This document shows positions 53,348 through 63,300 of a stretch of DNA of 64,000 bases, one piece after another. The first letter of the stretch is position 1. Every line of letters starts with the position of its first letter. The notes beneath the pieces are model-generated. The model had not been told where the DNA came from. It made no database searches and saw only the letters and a program-made list of their open reading frames with translations. The stretch is from Mycolicibacterium neworleansense (lineage in GTDB: Bacteria; Actinomycetota; Actinomycetes; Mycobacteriales; Mycobacteriaceae). Where the stretch lies: contig NZ_CWKH01000001.1 in assembly GCF_001245615.1 (NCBI RefSeq), forward strand, positions 2,480,001 to 2,544,000. Reading direction: 5' to 3'. A program made the translations under genes and the position numbers.

Positions 53348-53447
53348 GTTCAGCTCCGTCCCATGCGGATTAGCAACTTACCGCTGCGCGTCGGAGACCT
53401 GCGTCACCGCGGGCATGAGACGGCGCCTGGGCTACGTTAGATGCACT

Positions 53448-53693
53448 ATGACTGCGACACCGACTGTGACCATGTACACCACGACCTGGTGCGGCTACTG
53501 CAGGCGGCTCAAGACCGCGCTGAAGGCGGAGGGCATCGCGTGGACTGAGGTCGACATCGAACAGGACCCCGCGGCGGCCGAGTTCGTCGGTTCGGTCAAC
53601 GGCGGTAACCACGTGGTCCCGACGCTGAAGTTCGCCGACGGGTCGACACTGACCAATCCGACGATCAAGCAGGTCAAGACCAAGCTCGGCTGA
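53448..53693 (+). CDS. mrx1: Mycoredoxin 1
   Basis: 81 residues. Glutaredoxin-like fold with the mycoredoxin active site WCGYC (Cys-Gly-Tyr-Cys) at about residues 14-18, cis-Pro in VVPTLKF and substrate loop GGNHVV. It reduces mycothiol mixed disulfides in actinobacteria. Gene order (uvrD2 ... mrx1 ... nudC) follows M. tuberculosis Rv3198A, except for the 6 kb insertion before it. Ends 3 bp from the convergent nudC. Confidence 0.93.
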   Translation: MTATPTVTMYTTTWCGYCRRLKTALKAEGIAWTEVDIEQDPAAAEFVGSVNGGNHVVPTLKFADGSTLTNPTIKQVKTKLG

Positions 53694-53696
53694 GCG

Positions 53697-54644
53697 TCAG
53701 TCCAGGGCAGCCCAGGATTCGATGATCTCGCGCGCGATCGAGATCGATCCGGGCAGCAGCAGCCTGGACCGGGAATCGCCGTCGGCGGCGCTCCAGTCAC
53801 CCTGGTCGAGCGCTTCACGGATCTCGGCCCGGGTGAACCAGTCGGCCTCGGCGATCTCACCGTCGTTGAACGAGAACGGCTGCTCGGGATCGCCGATGGC
53901 GTGGAATCCGACCATCAGCGACCGCGGGAACGGCCACGGCTGACTACCGAGGTACTGCACGTCGGTGACGGTGAGGCCGACCTCTTCGGCGATCTCACGC
54001 ACCACGCAGGTCTCGAAGGATTCACCGGCCTCGACGAACCCGGCGAGGATCGAGAACAACCGCTCGGGCCACGCCGTCTGCCGGGCCAGTACCGCGCGGT
54101 CATGGCCGTCATGCACCAGGCAGATCACCGCGGGGTCGATGCGCGGGAACTCCTCGTGGCCGCTGACCGGGTCGACCCGCGACCAGCCGCCCTTCGCCGA
54201 CCGTGTCACCGCGCCGTCCACCGCACTGAATCGGGCCCGGTCATGCCAGTTCAGCAACGCGGTGGCGGTCGCCACCAGCTGAGCACTGACGTCGTCGAAC
54301 ACTTCCCCGGCCCGGCGCAGGTCGAGCACCTCGGCCGGCGCATCGGGATCCTCGGGCCCCTCCAGCGCGCTGCGGACACCCCAGACGTGACGCCCGTCGC
54401 CCAGCCGGCCGAGGAACACCGCATGCTCCGGCGGCTTGTCGGTGCCGAGGCTCGACGCCTTGCCGAGCACCACCTGGCCGCCCGAGATCAGCACCTGGTT
54501 GCGCCGGTCGACCCGCAGCAGCAGCGCGTCCTGCCAGCCCTCGGTCGCCGCGTCGATATCGGTGCGCAGCGCATCGGCGCGATCGGCCCCGACCCGTGAG
54601 AGCAGGGGGACGTTGCGCAGCCCGAAGCTGAGGTGTTGGCTCAT
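53697..54644 (-). CDS. nudC: NADH pyrophosphatase NudC
   Basis: 315 residues. Nudix box GFVEAGESFETCVVREIAEE (metal-binding Glu set) plus the NADH-pyrophosphatase tag SQPWPFPRSLMVGF. It hydrolyses NAD(H) to NMN(H) and AMP, and related enzymes deNADylate RNA or inactivate drug-NAD adducts. The zinc ribbon of E. coli NudC is absent: the segment before the Nudix domain (RSAKGGWSRVDPVSGHEEFP) has no cysteines. The ATG overlaps the end of the potassium-channel gene as ATGA. Confidence 0.92.
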   Translation of the reverse strand: MSQHLSFGLRNVPLLSRVGADRADALRTDIDAATEGWQDALLLRVDRRNQVLISGGQVVLGKASSLGTDKPPEHAVFLGRLGDGRHVWGVRSALEGPEDPDAPAEVLDLRRAGEVFDDVSAQLVATATALLNWHDRARFSAVDGAVTRSAKGGWSRVDPVSGHEEFPRIDPAVICLVHDGHDRAVLARQTAWPERLFSILAGFVEAGESFETCVVREIAEEVGLTVTDVQYLGSQPWPFPRSLMVGFHAIGDPEQPFSFNDGEIAEADWFTRAEIREALDQGDWSAADGDSRSRLLLPGSISIAREIIESWAALD

Positions 54645-55735
54645 CGCTCGGCGTCCGCGCTGCGGATGTAGAGCAGCCGGTCACCGGCCTCCAGCGCGTC
54701 GACCTCCGGCGCGTCGACCCGGACCAACCGGCCCTCACGCACCACGCCCAGCACGATGTCGTGCAGGTGCCGGGGTGAGCCGCCCTCCTCCTTCGGGGTC
54801 ACCTCGCGTTCGGCGATGGCGAAGCCCGCATCGGGGGTCAGCAGGTCCTCCATCATCTCCACCACGCTGGGCGTCTGCGTCGCAATACCGAGCAACCGGC
54901 CGGCGGTCTCCGACGACACTACGGTGGAGTCGGCACCGGACTGCTTGAGCAGATGCAGGTTGTCCGATTCCCGCACCGCCGCGATGATCTTGGCCTTCGG
55001 CGCCAATTCACGGGCCGTCAACGTGACCAACACAGCGCTGGCATCGTTGTCGGCCGCCACGATGATCGACTTGGCGTGCTGGGCCCCGGCCAGTCGCAGG
55101 ACACCGGAATTGGTGGCATCTCCGTGCACGGTCACCAGCCCGGCGCCCTTGGCGCGTTCCAGTGCGGCAGCGTCCTCGTCGACGACGACGATGTCGGCCG
55201 GGGAGACCTCATCGCCCACCATCGCGGCGACCGCCGTCCGGCCCTTGGTGCCGTATCCGACGACGACGGTGTGGTTACGCACTTTGTTCCTCCATCGCTG
55301 GATCTTCAGCGCCTGCCGGGATTGGGTGGTCAGGGTTTCCACGGTGGTACCGATGAGAACGATCAGGAACGCCACTCGCAGCGGGGTGATGACCAGAACG
55401 TTGACCAGGCGTGCCGAATCCGTATACGGCGTGATGTCGCCGTAACCGGTCGTCGACAGCGACACCGTCGCGTAGTAAAGACAATCCAGGAAAGACAGCG
55501 GATTGTTCGCATCCGGCAGGCTGTCGACGTCTCGATAGCCGTACCTGTCGGCGTAGACGATGAGCACCGCGGCGAACAGCGCCGTCAGCGCGTACAGCAC
55601 CCGCATGAAGATCTTGCGGGCCGGGCTGACGAACGGCTCGGGGATGCGCAACACATCGACGAGCGCGGCGTCCGGGCGCGAAGTCAGGTTCGAGTCGATC
55701 GCGGCGAGGCGGCGCCGCAGCCTGCCTTTAGCCAC
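54641..55735 (-). CDS. Potassium channel with RCK (TrkA) domains (Rv3200c-like)
   Basis: 364 residues from a GTG. Two membrane segments (YALTALFAAVLIVYA and LVNVLVITPLRVAFLIVLIG) flank the selectivity filter TTGYGD. Then an RCK/TrkA-N Rossmann domain (VVVGYGTKGRTAVAAM, DIVVVDED, HGDATNSGVLRLAG) and a TrkA-C domain (LVRVDAPEVDALEAGDRLLY). A ligand-gated K+ channel like MthK. nudC follows with a 4-bp overlap, so the two are coupled. Confidence 0.9.
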   Translation of the reverse strand: MAKGRLRRRLAAIDSNLTSRPDAALVDVLRIPEPFVSPARKIFMRVLYALTALFAAVLIVYADRYGYRDVDSLPDANNPLSFLDCLYYATVSLSTTGYGDITPYTDSARLVNVLVITPLRVAFLIVLIGTTVETLTTQSRQALKIQRWRNKVRNHTVVVGYGTKGRTAVAAMVGDEVSPADIVVVDEDAAALERAKGAGLVTVHGDATNSGVLRLAGAQHAKSIIVAADNDASAVLVTLTARELAPKAKIIAAVRESDNLHLLKQSGADSTVVSSETAGRLLGIATQTPSVVEMMEDLLTPDAGFAIAEREVTPKEEGGSPRHLHDIVLGVVREGRLVRVDAPEVDALEAGDRLLYIRSADAER

Positions 55736-55810
55736 GCGACCCCATCATCGAGCAAAGTGCCCCGGGACGCGCCGGGATCAATCTGATCAGACGCACGCCA
55801 CAATGTAACC

Positions 55811-56200
55811 ATGACCGCACCCGAGCCTCAGCGGATCTCCGCCGCACCCGCCGCCCAACGTATGGCGGCCCTGCTCCTGGGCATGGGCACGCTGCACTTC
55901 GTCGCGCCCAAACCCTTCGACTCGATCATCCCGGCCGAGCTGCCGGGCACTGCCCGCTTCTACACCTATGCCTCCGGGGTCGGTGAGCTGGCCACCGGCG
56001 CCCTGCTGGCCGTGCCCCGCACTCGGCGGCTCGGCGCGCTGGCCGCCGTGGCATTGTTCCTCGCGGTGTTCCCCGGCAACGTGAACATGGTCCGGCTGTG
56101 GTGGGACAAGCCTTGGCCGATGCGGATCGTCGCCATCGCCCGGCTGCCGCTGCAGATCCCGATGATCACCGCGGCGCTGCGCGTGTATCGCAACTCCTAG
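55811..56200 (+). CDS. Small DoxX-like membrane protein
   Basis: 129 residues with four hydrophobic segments (AALLLGMGTLHFVAPKPF, GVGELATGALLAVP, LGALAAVALFLAVFPGNVNM, IARLPLQIPMITAALRVY). The FVAPKPFDSIIPAELPG and GELATGALL patterns are typical of DoxX-like proteins. Function unclear; many are quinone- or redox-linked. Divergent from the potassium channel; followed by two hairpins. Confidence 0.72.
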   Translation: MTAPEPQRISAAPAAQRMAALLLGMGTLHFVAPKPFDSIIPAELPGTARFYTYASGVGELATGALLAVPRTRRLGALAAVALFLAVFPGNVNMVRLWWDKPWPMRIVAIARLPLQIPMITAALRVYRNS

Positions 56201-56223
56201 TCCCGCACACGGGTTCTCCCCGA

Positions 56224-56244
56224 CCGCCCAGAACTCTTGGGCGG
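56224..56244 (+). terminator. Hairpin after the DoxX-like gene
   Basis: CCGCCCA and TGGGCGG form a perfect 7-bp stem with a 7-base loop, followed by CAGCATTTTC. Consistent with a weak intrinsic terminator. Confidence 0.5.
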
Positions 56245-56270
56245 CAGCATTTTCGGTACCGGGCCGTTGA

Positions 56271-56292
56271 CTTGGCGCCGTGCGGCGCCAAG
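56271..56292. promoter_or_regulatory. Perfect 22-bp inverted repeat upstream of VIT1 gene
   Basis: CTTGGCGCCG, TG, CGGCGCCAAG: a perfect 10-bp palindrome 56 bp before the GTG of the VIT1-family gene. It could be an operator of a metal-responsive repressor or a leader hairpin. Confidence 0.5.
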
Positions 56293-56347
56293 TTTGGCAA
56301 GGCTATCGTTGCTGGTGGCGTGCGGTTTTCACCGATATCGTCGGACC

Positions 56348-57061
56348 GTGACGAATCCCAGCCATCCGGCCGAACCGCACGTGGGCTCCCTGTCATCGAG
56401 GCTGAACTGGCTTCGCGCCGGGGTTTTGGGTGCCAATGACGGAATCGTTTCCACGGCAGGCATCGTGGTCGGCGTCGCGGCCGCCACGGTGGAGCATGCG
56501 CCGATCCTGACTGCCGGCATCGCCGGCCTGGCCGCCGGAGCAGTCTCGATGGCACTGGGCGAATACGTCTCGGTGAGCACCCAGCGCGACACCGAACGCG
56601 CCCTGCTGCGCAAGGAACGCCGCGAGTTACGCGACGACCCGACCGCCGAACTGAACGAGTTGAGCGCCCTCTACGAGGCGAAGGGCCTGACGACGGCGAC
56701 GGCACGTACCGTGGCCGAAGAACTCACCGACCACGACGCCTTCGCCGCGCACGCCGAAGTCGAATTGGGTATCGATCCCAAGGATCTGACGAATCCGTGG
56801 CAGGCCGCGGCGTCCTCGGCACTGTCGTTCACCATCGGCGCCTTGTTGCCGTTGGTCGCGATCCTGATCCCGCCGACGACGTGGCGGATCCCCGTGACCG
56901 TGGTGGCCGTGCTGCTGGCGCTCATGCTCACCGGGGCGGTGTCGGCCGGGTTGGGCGGGGCCCCGAAGGGACGCGCGGTGCTGCGCAATGTGATCGGTGG
57001 CGGCCTGGCCCTGCTGATCACGTATGTGATCGGCCTTGCGGTGGGCACGACCATCGCCTGA
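56348..57061 (+). CDS. VIT1/CCC1-family iron/manganese transporter
   Basis: 237 residues from the GTG at 56348. Family signature GVLGANDGIVSTAGIVVGVA in the first membrane segment, GAVSMALGEYVSVSTQRDTE in the second, and three C-terminal segments (ALSFTIGALLPLVAIL; VVAVLLALMLTGAVSAGL; GGGLALLITYVIGLAVG). The loop RKERRELRDDPTAELNELSA is the metal-binding region. It moves Fe2+/Mn2+ out of the cytoplasm. The open frame back to 56237 would overlap the palindrome and is not used. Confidence 0.86.
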   Translation: MTNPSHPAEPHVGSLSSRLNWLRAGVLGANDGIVSTAGIVVGVAAATVEHAPILTAGIAGLAAGAVSMALGEYVSVSTQRDTERALLRKERRELRDDPTAELNELSALYEAKGLTTATARTVAEELTDHDAFAAHAEVELGIDPKDLTNPWQAAASSALSFTIGALLPLVAILIPPTTWRIPVTVVAVLLALMLTGAVSAGLGGAPKGRAVLRNVIGGGLALLITYVIGLAVGTTIA

Positions 57062-57074
57062 TCTCGGCAGGCGG

Positions 57075-60000
57075 CTAGGACTCCTGCGCCGGCTCACGTG
57101 GCGCGGTGGCCGGGCCGGTGAGCAAGGCGACGAGTTCGTCCTGCCCGGGCAGCGTCTCGGGGCTGACGGTCTGCCCCGAGCGCACGTAATGGAACGCGGC
57201 CCGCACCGATTCCGGCGGGCAGCCCCGCAGCGACGCCCAGGCCAGGCGGTACACCGCGAGCTGCACCGCGGCCTGCGCCATGGCTTCCGGTGTGGCCGGC
57301 GGCTCGCCGGTCTTCCAGTCCACCACGGTCGTGGTGCCGTCCTCGTGCGCGAACACCGCGTCGATGCGGCCCCGCACAACGATGGTCCGGGCCTGCCCGA
57401 TCGCCATGTCGAACGGCACTTCCACCTCGATCGGGGTGCGGGCGGCCCACGGCGACATGACGAATGCATCCTGCAACTCCGACAGTTCGGCTGCGCCGGC
57501 ACGCCCGCTGTCACTGTCCACCGCGCCTGGCAGATCATCGAGGTCGAACAACCGCTCCGAGTGGAAGAACCGCTGCACCCATTCGTGGAATGCGGTGCCC
57601 AACAGGGCATGCGGATCCGGGCGTTGCGGCAATCTCCGCTGCAGGCGCTGTAGTGCGGCCTGCCGATCGCGGCTGAGCTCCACCAGAGTGCTGACCGACA
57701 CCTGCCCCGGCAGTTCCCGCGGAGCGGCCCGCGGTGCGCGATCCCGTTCGGCCAGCAGAGCATCGACGTCGGCGGCCCAGCCCTCTCCGTCGGCGGCCTC
57801 GTCCCGCGCGGCGCCTTCCGGGTCACCGTCGCCGGCCAGCGCCTGCGCCACCAGCGCCGCACCGCGGTCGACATCGGCCGCCCTGGCCGGAGCCGCCGGC
57901 CAGACGGCCTCGACCGCCTTGTCCCGCAGCGGGTTCACCTCACCGGCCGGCGGCTCCGGAGCCCACTGCTCGATCTCGCCGCACGGCCGGCCCTGCGCGG
58001 CAGCATCCTCCACGATGGCCTTGATCTCACACAGGAATTCCGACGGTCCGCGCGGCTTGCTCTCGGTGGCGCCCCAGTGATGCCCGGAGATCAGCAGGGT
58101 GTCCTCGGACCGGGTGATCGCAACGTAGAGCAATCGGCGTTCCTCGTCGACGCGGCGCTGCTCCAGGCTACGTTTGTGGTCGGAGATCTTGTCCGACAAG
58201 ATCTTCCGGTCATTGATGTCCGAGATGTCCAGCACCGGCACGCCGAGCTCTGATTCGGTCGCGCGATCGCCCCGCAGCAGCGGAGGCAGGTCCGACGGAT
58301 CGGTGAGCCACGTGCGGGCCGAGGCCGTCGACGGGAACACCCTGGTGCTCAGATGCGGAACCGCCACCACCTGCCATTCCAGTCCCTTGGCGGCGTGCAC
58401 GGTGAGGATCTGCACGCGGTCGTGCGACACCGTCAGTTCGGCAGGGGCCAAACCGTTCTCGACGTCGGTCGCCACGTCCAGGTAGGACAGCAGGGCGAGC
58501 ACCGACGCCCCTGGCCGGGAGGCGAAATCGGCCACCAGATCGCAGAACGTGTCGAGATTCTCGGTCCCCGTCCAGCCCGCAGCCACCGGCCGGGCCGCTC
58601 GGGCCTCGGCGTCCAGGCCGGCCACCCGCCGCACCTCCGCCACCAACTCTGGCAGCGGATGGCTCAGATGCGCACGCAGCATGGTCAGCTCGCGCCCGAG
58701 CGCCTCGATCCGCTCATAGCCGGCCGGCGAATAGTGCTCGGCGGCACCGGGATCGCAGATCGCGTCGGCCAGGCAGGCCGAATCCGCATCCGGGGCGGCC
58801 TGCGCCACGATCTCGGCGGCGGTCGGCTCCCCCACCGACCGGTCGTCGAGTTCTCTGGCCCGGCGCCACAGCGCGGCGATGTCCCGGGCGCCGAAGCGCC
58901 ATCGCGGCCCGGTCAGCACCCGCATCACCGCCGAACCCGCGGCGGGATCGGCGACCAGCCGCAGCATCGCGACCAGATCGGCCACCTCGGGCACCGCCAG
59001 CAACCCGGCCACCCCCACCACCTCGACCGGTACCCCGCGGACGCTGAGCGCCTCGGCCATCGGCGCGGCATCGGCGTTACGTCGCACCAGCACCGCGGCG
59101 GTCGGTGTGGCGGTGCCCTGCGCCACCGCGCCGTGGTAGGCGCGGGCCAGATGGTCTGCCACCCAATCGCGTTCGGTCTCGACATCGCAGAGCAGTGCGC
59201 ACCGGATGGTGCCCGGCTCGGCGTCAGGCCGGGGCCGCAGTTCGTGCACCGTCACCGAGCGGCGACGCGCCTCGGCCGAGACCGCGTTGGCCAGGTGCAG
59301 GGCGCTCGGCGGGTTGCGCCAGCTGGTACGCAGCTCCAGCGTCGGGGCCGGCGTGCCGTCGGCCAGCGGAAAGTCTGTGGTGAACCGGGGCAGGTTCGTC
59401 GCCGACGCGCCGCGCCAGCCGTAGATCGACTGGATCGGATCCCCCACCGCCGTCAATGCCAGTCCGTCATCGACGCCGCCACCGAACAACGACGACAACG
59501 CCACCCGCTGGGCATGCCCGGTGTCCTGGTACTCGTCGAGCAGCACCACCCGGAACCGTTGCCGCAGTTGCTCTCCGACCTGGGGGAAGTTCGCGGCGAG
59601 CCGCGCCGCCGCGGACATCTGCATGCCGAAGTCCATCACCTTGTCGGCGCGCATCCGCTGGTGCAGCGCATCGATCAACGGCACCAGTTCGGTGCGTTCG
59701 GTCTGGGTGGACAGCATTTTCAGCAGCCACTGGCTGGGTCCACGGTCGCGCTGGTACGGACCGGCCGGCAGGGTGTGTACCAGCCGCTCCAATTCCACAT
59801 GGGTGTCGCGCAGCTGGTCGGTGTCGACCAGATGCTCGGCGAGCGCCCCGGCCAGACGCAGCACCATGTCGGTGACGGCGGCCGGTGTCTTCTCGATGGC
59901 CAGCTCCCCCGGATGGGCGCAGACCACCTCAAAAGCCAACTGCCACAGCTCCGTCTCGCTGAGCAGCCGGGTATCCGGCTCCACCGGCAGCAGCAGGCCG

Positions 60001-60383
60001 TGCTCGCGGAGCAGCGTGCCGGCGAAGGCGTGGTAGGTGCTGACGGTCGGGATCTCGTCGCCTCCGCCGGAACCCGGTGCCAGGCCGGCCCCGGCCAGGC
60101 GGGCCAGCCGGGTCCGTACCCGGCGTAGCAGCTGGCCCGCCGCCTTGCGAGTGAACGTCAGGCCCAGCACCTGCGATGGCGTGGCGTACCCGTTGGCCAC
60201 CAGCCAGACCACCCGGGCCGCCATGGTCTCGGTCTTGCCGGCGCCCGCTCCGGCGATCACCACCACGGGGCCCGGAGGCGCGGCGATCACCGCGGCCTGT
60301 TCCTCGGTCGGCGGGAACAGGCCCAGCGCGGAGGATAACTCGGCCGGGCTGTACCGCACGCCCACCGGTGCGGTGCCCGTCAT
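57075..60383 (-). CDS. adnB: AdnB helicase-nuclease subunit
   Basis: 1102 residues from the ATG at 60383. UvrD-like motor: Walker A AGAGAGKTETMAARV, motif II LLDEYQDTGHAQR, GDPIQSIYGWRGAS, VAITRSEDTLLIS. C-terminal RecB-type nuclease with VVDWKTGEPPATPEAMAQAA, whose Asp and Lys are catalytic. AdnB is the dominant motor of the heterodimeric AdnAB enzyme that resects double-strand breaks in mycobacteria. Start ATGA overlaps the adnA stop, giving coupled synthesis. Converges with the VIT1 gene. Confidence 0.94.
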   Translation of the reverse strand: MTGTAPVGVRYSPAELSSALGLFPPTEEQAAVIAAPPGPVVVIAGAGAGKTETMAARVVWLVANGYATPSQVLGLTFTRKAAGQLLRRVRTRLARLAGAGLAPGSGGGDEIPTVSTYHAFAGTLLREHGLLLPVEPDTRLLSETELWQLAFEVVCAHPGELAIEKTPAAVTDMVLRLAGALAEHLVDTDQLRDTHVELERLVHTLPAGPYQRDRGPSQWLLKMLSTQTERTELVPLIDALHQRMRADKVMDFGMQMSAAARLAANFPQVGEQLRQRFRVVLLDEYQDTGHAQRVALSSLFGGGVDDGLALTAVGDPIQSIYGWRGASATNLPRFTTDFPLADGTPAPTLELRTSWRNPPSALHLANAVSAEARRRSVTVHELRPRPDAEPGTIRCALLCDVETERDWVADHLARAYHGAVAQGTATPTAAVLVRRNADAAPMAEALSVRGVPVEVVGVAGLLAVPEVADLVAMLRLVADPAAGSAVMRVLTGPRWRFGARDIAALWRRARELDDRSVGEPTAAEIVAQAAPDADSACLADAICDPGAAEHYSPAGYERIEALGRELTMLRAHLSHPLPELVAEVRRVAGLDAEARAARPVAAGWTGTENLDTFCDLVADFASRPGASVLALLSYLDVATDVENGLAPAELTVSHDRVQILTVHAAKGLEWQVVAVPHLSTRVFPSTASARTWLTDPSDLPPLLRGDRATESELGVPVLDISDINDRKILSDKISDHKRSLEQRRVDEERRLLYVAITRSEDTLLISGHHWGATESKPRGPSEFLCEIKAIVEDAAAQGRPCGEIEQWAPEPPAGEVNPLRDKAVEAVWPAAPARAADVDRGAALVAQALAGDGDPEGAARDEAADGEGWAADVDALLAERDRAPRAAPRELPGQVSVSTLVELSRDRQAALQRLQRRLPQRPDPHALLGTAFHEWVQRFFHSERLFDLDDLPGAVDSDSGRAGAAELSELQDAFVMSPWAARTPIEVEVPFDMAIGQARTIVVRGRIDAVFAHEDGTTTVVDWKTGEPPATPEAMAQAAVQLAVYRLAWASLRGCPPESVRAAFHYVRSGQTVSPETLPGQDELVALLTGPATAPREPAQES

Positions 60384-63300
60384 GACCGGTCCCCCAACGC
60401 CTGGGCCGGGCACGACGAACGCACCGGGCAGTTCGCGCACCCGTCGTTGACCCGGGCGGTGAACTGCGGCCCGGCCGTGGCGGCCGCCGCGTCGGCGACC
60501 GTGCCGAGCCAGGCGGCACGGGTCTCTGGTGTCATCGGATCCTGTTCGCGTTCGGTGGCGCCGGCCGCCCCCGCCTTGCCCAGGTATACCAACCGGCCAC
60601 CACCCGGCTGGTCCCCGTGCGGCAACAATCCCGCGGCCACCGCGAGCTGATAGGTGGCCAACTGCGCGTGCTTCTGCGCATCGTCCTTGGTGACCGGGCT
60701 CTTGCCGGTCTTGAGGTCCACCACGACGAGCCGGTCCGCCTGGTCACGCTCCAGACGGTCCAGCCGGCCCCGCACCCGAACGCCGGGGCCGTCCGCACCC
60801 GGGTCGACGATCACGCCCTCGACGTCGATCTCGGTGGCGACCTCGATCAGCTGTCCCCGGGAGTCCGCACGCCACCGGGTGAAGGTCTCCAGCATGCCCC
60901 GGTGCCGCGACAACTCATTGTCCGAATACCATCTGGCCTCGAAAGGCAGGTCCTCCCAGACCTTTTCCAGATCGTTGACGAGCTGGCTCTCGGTCTTGCC
61001 GGAGTCCGAAACCAGCGCATGCAGCAACGATCCGACCGTGGAACGCACATCGCGTCCGTCGCTGCCACCGTGCCGCTCCAGCAGCCACCGCAGCGGGCAG
61101 TCGGTGAGCATCTGCAACGTCGACGGCGAGAGGGTGACGACCTGCTCGGGATCCGACCACAACGGCTCCTCGGTGGACAACGTGGTCCTGGTGTGCCACT
61201 GCGAGGGGTCGGCCCCAGGCACACCCGCGGCGGCCAGCCGGGCCAACTGCGTTGCCGCACAAGCCCGGGCCTCGTCATCCACGGCACCCTCCGGCGCGCA
61301 CACGACCGCCCGCAACCGACCGACCATCGCCGACGGCAGCAGCACCCGCGGCGCCGCCAATGGCGGCAGCGGTACGGATTCGGTTGCCCACTCGGCCAGT
61401 TCGGCGCAGAACGGCGAGGGCAGCAGCGATTCATCGCCACCGTCGCTGTCGACAGCGGTCACCAGGAGCCGGGTCCGGGCCCGGCCCATGGCCGCCATCA
61501 ACAACCGCCGCTCCTCGGCCAGCAGCGGCGCCCGGGTCGACACCCCACGGTCGTCCGGAGCGGCCACCCCGTCGAGCACGTCCACCAGATTCTGCGTACC
61601 CAGGATGCCGCCACGCGGAACGGTGTTGGGCCACAACCCTTCCTGCACGCCGGCGATCACCACGAAATCCCATTCCCGGCCGAGCGCGGCGTGGGCGCTG
61701 AGCACCGCCACCGCGTCGCTCTGCGGGCTGGTATCCGATGCCGACATCGACGTTCCCAGCGTCGCCACATGGTCGATGAGGCCGCGCAGCGACGCCCCCG
61801 CCGTACGGCTCACATACTGGTCGGCCACATCGAACAGTGCCGTCACCGCGTCCAGATCCCGGTCGGCCTGCGCTCCGATGGTGCCGCCCCGCTCGCTGGC
61901 GGCCAGCCAGCGCGGCTGCAACCGGCAGGCGTTCCAGGCCTGCCACAGGGTGTAGCGCGGATCGGCGCCGTCACGCTCGCTGCGGCGGGCGGCGGCCAGG
62001 ACCGACCGCAGGCGACGCAGCGGTTTGGCATGTTCGGCCGACAAACCGGCCGGCTCTGAGCCGATCGCGGCGGCCAACAGCTCGGTGAATTCCCTTGGCG
62101 GCGTGGAACCGTCGATGCGGCGCAACGCCCGGCGCAACTGCCGCAGCGTCACCGGGTCGACGCGCCCGATCGGGCCGGTGAGCAGGCTGATCGCACTGTC
62201 GCCGTCGAGGTGTCCGGACGCGGTCACCTCCAAGACCGTGAGCAGCGCCGCGACCGCGGGCTGTTGCGCGAGCCCCAGGTCGGGACCCGTGGCCTGCACC
62301 GGAACACCGGCCCCGCTCAGTGCCCGCGCCAGGGCCGCCCCCACCCGCGGAATCGAGCGCACGACGACAGCCATCTCTGACCACGGCACGCCGTCCACCA
62401 GATGAGCGCGGCGCAGGGCGTCGGCGATGAAGGCGTTCTCGGCGTGCGGTGTGGCCGCCAACCGCATGGTCACCTCACCCTGCCCGCGCTGCGGATTGCC
62501 CTCCAGCATGCGGCCGGACCCGACGCCGGGCAGTCGGCGCCCGATCCCCGAGATCGCCGTGGCGACGGCGGGGGCACAGCGGTATGACTGGGTGAGAGTG
62601 ATCGCCGGGGTGTCGTCGCCTTGCTCGCGCAACAACACCGGATCGGCGCCACGGTATCCGAACACCGCCTGATCGGGATCGCCGGCGACGACGGTCAGCC
62701 CCGCCCGGGCGGCCAGTACCCGCACCAGCAGGGCGGCCTGCGGGTCGAGGTGCTGCGCGTCGTCGACCAGCAGCAGGCTGATCCGCGCGCGCTCGGCGGC
62801 CAGCAGGTCGGCATCGGTCCCGAGCGCCTCCAGCGCCGCACCGACGAGTTCGGCCGCCCCCAAGGCAGGCACCGTGGCCTGCGGCGCGGCCATCCCGACC
62901 GCCGACCGCAACAACATGATCTGCTCATACGCCTGCGCAAAACGTCCCGCCGCCAACCATTCCGGGCGCCCCGCCGAGCGGCCGAGCCGTTGCAGGGCCC
63001 GCGGATCCACCCCACGCTCGGTGCAGCGGGCCAGCAGATCTCGCAGCTCGGTGGCGAAACCCGCGGTGCTCAGCGCCGGCCACAGCTGCTCGGGCCAGCC
63101 CACGGGTGAATCAGCGCCGTCCTCCAGGTCACCGGCCAGCAGCTCACGGATGATGCCGTCCTGTTCGGCAGTGGTGATCAGCCGCGGCGGCGGATCACCG
63201 TTGCGCTGGGCGGCCAGCCGCAGCAGCGCGAAGGCATAGGAGTGCACGGTGCGCACCAGCGGTTCCCGCACCACACCGTGGGTGCCCGCGCCGAGCAGCC

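Noticed and set aside
58353..60128. 591-codon plus-strand frame opposite adnB
   Set aside because: Shadow of adnB with Arg/Gly/His-rich, motif-free translation.
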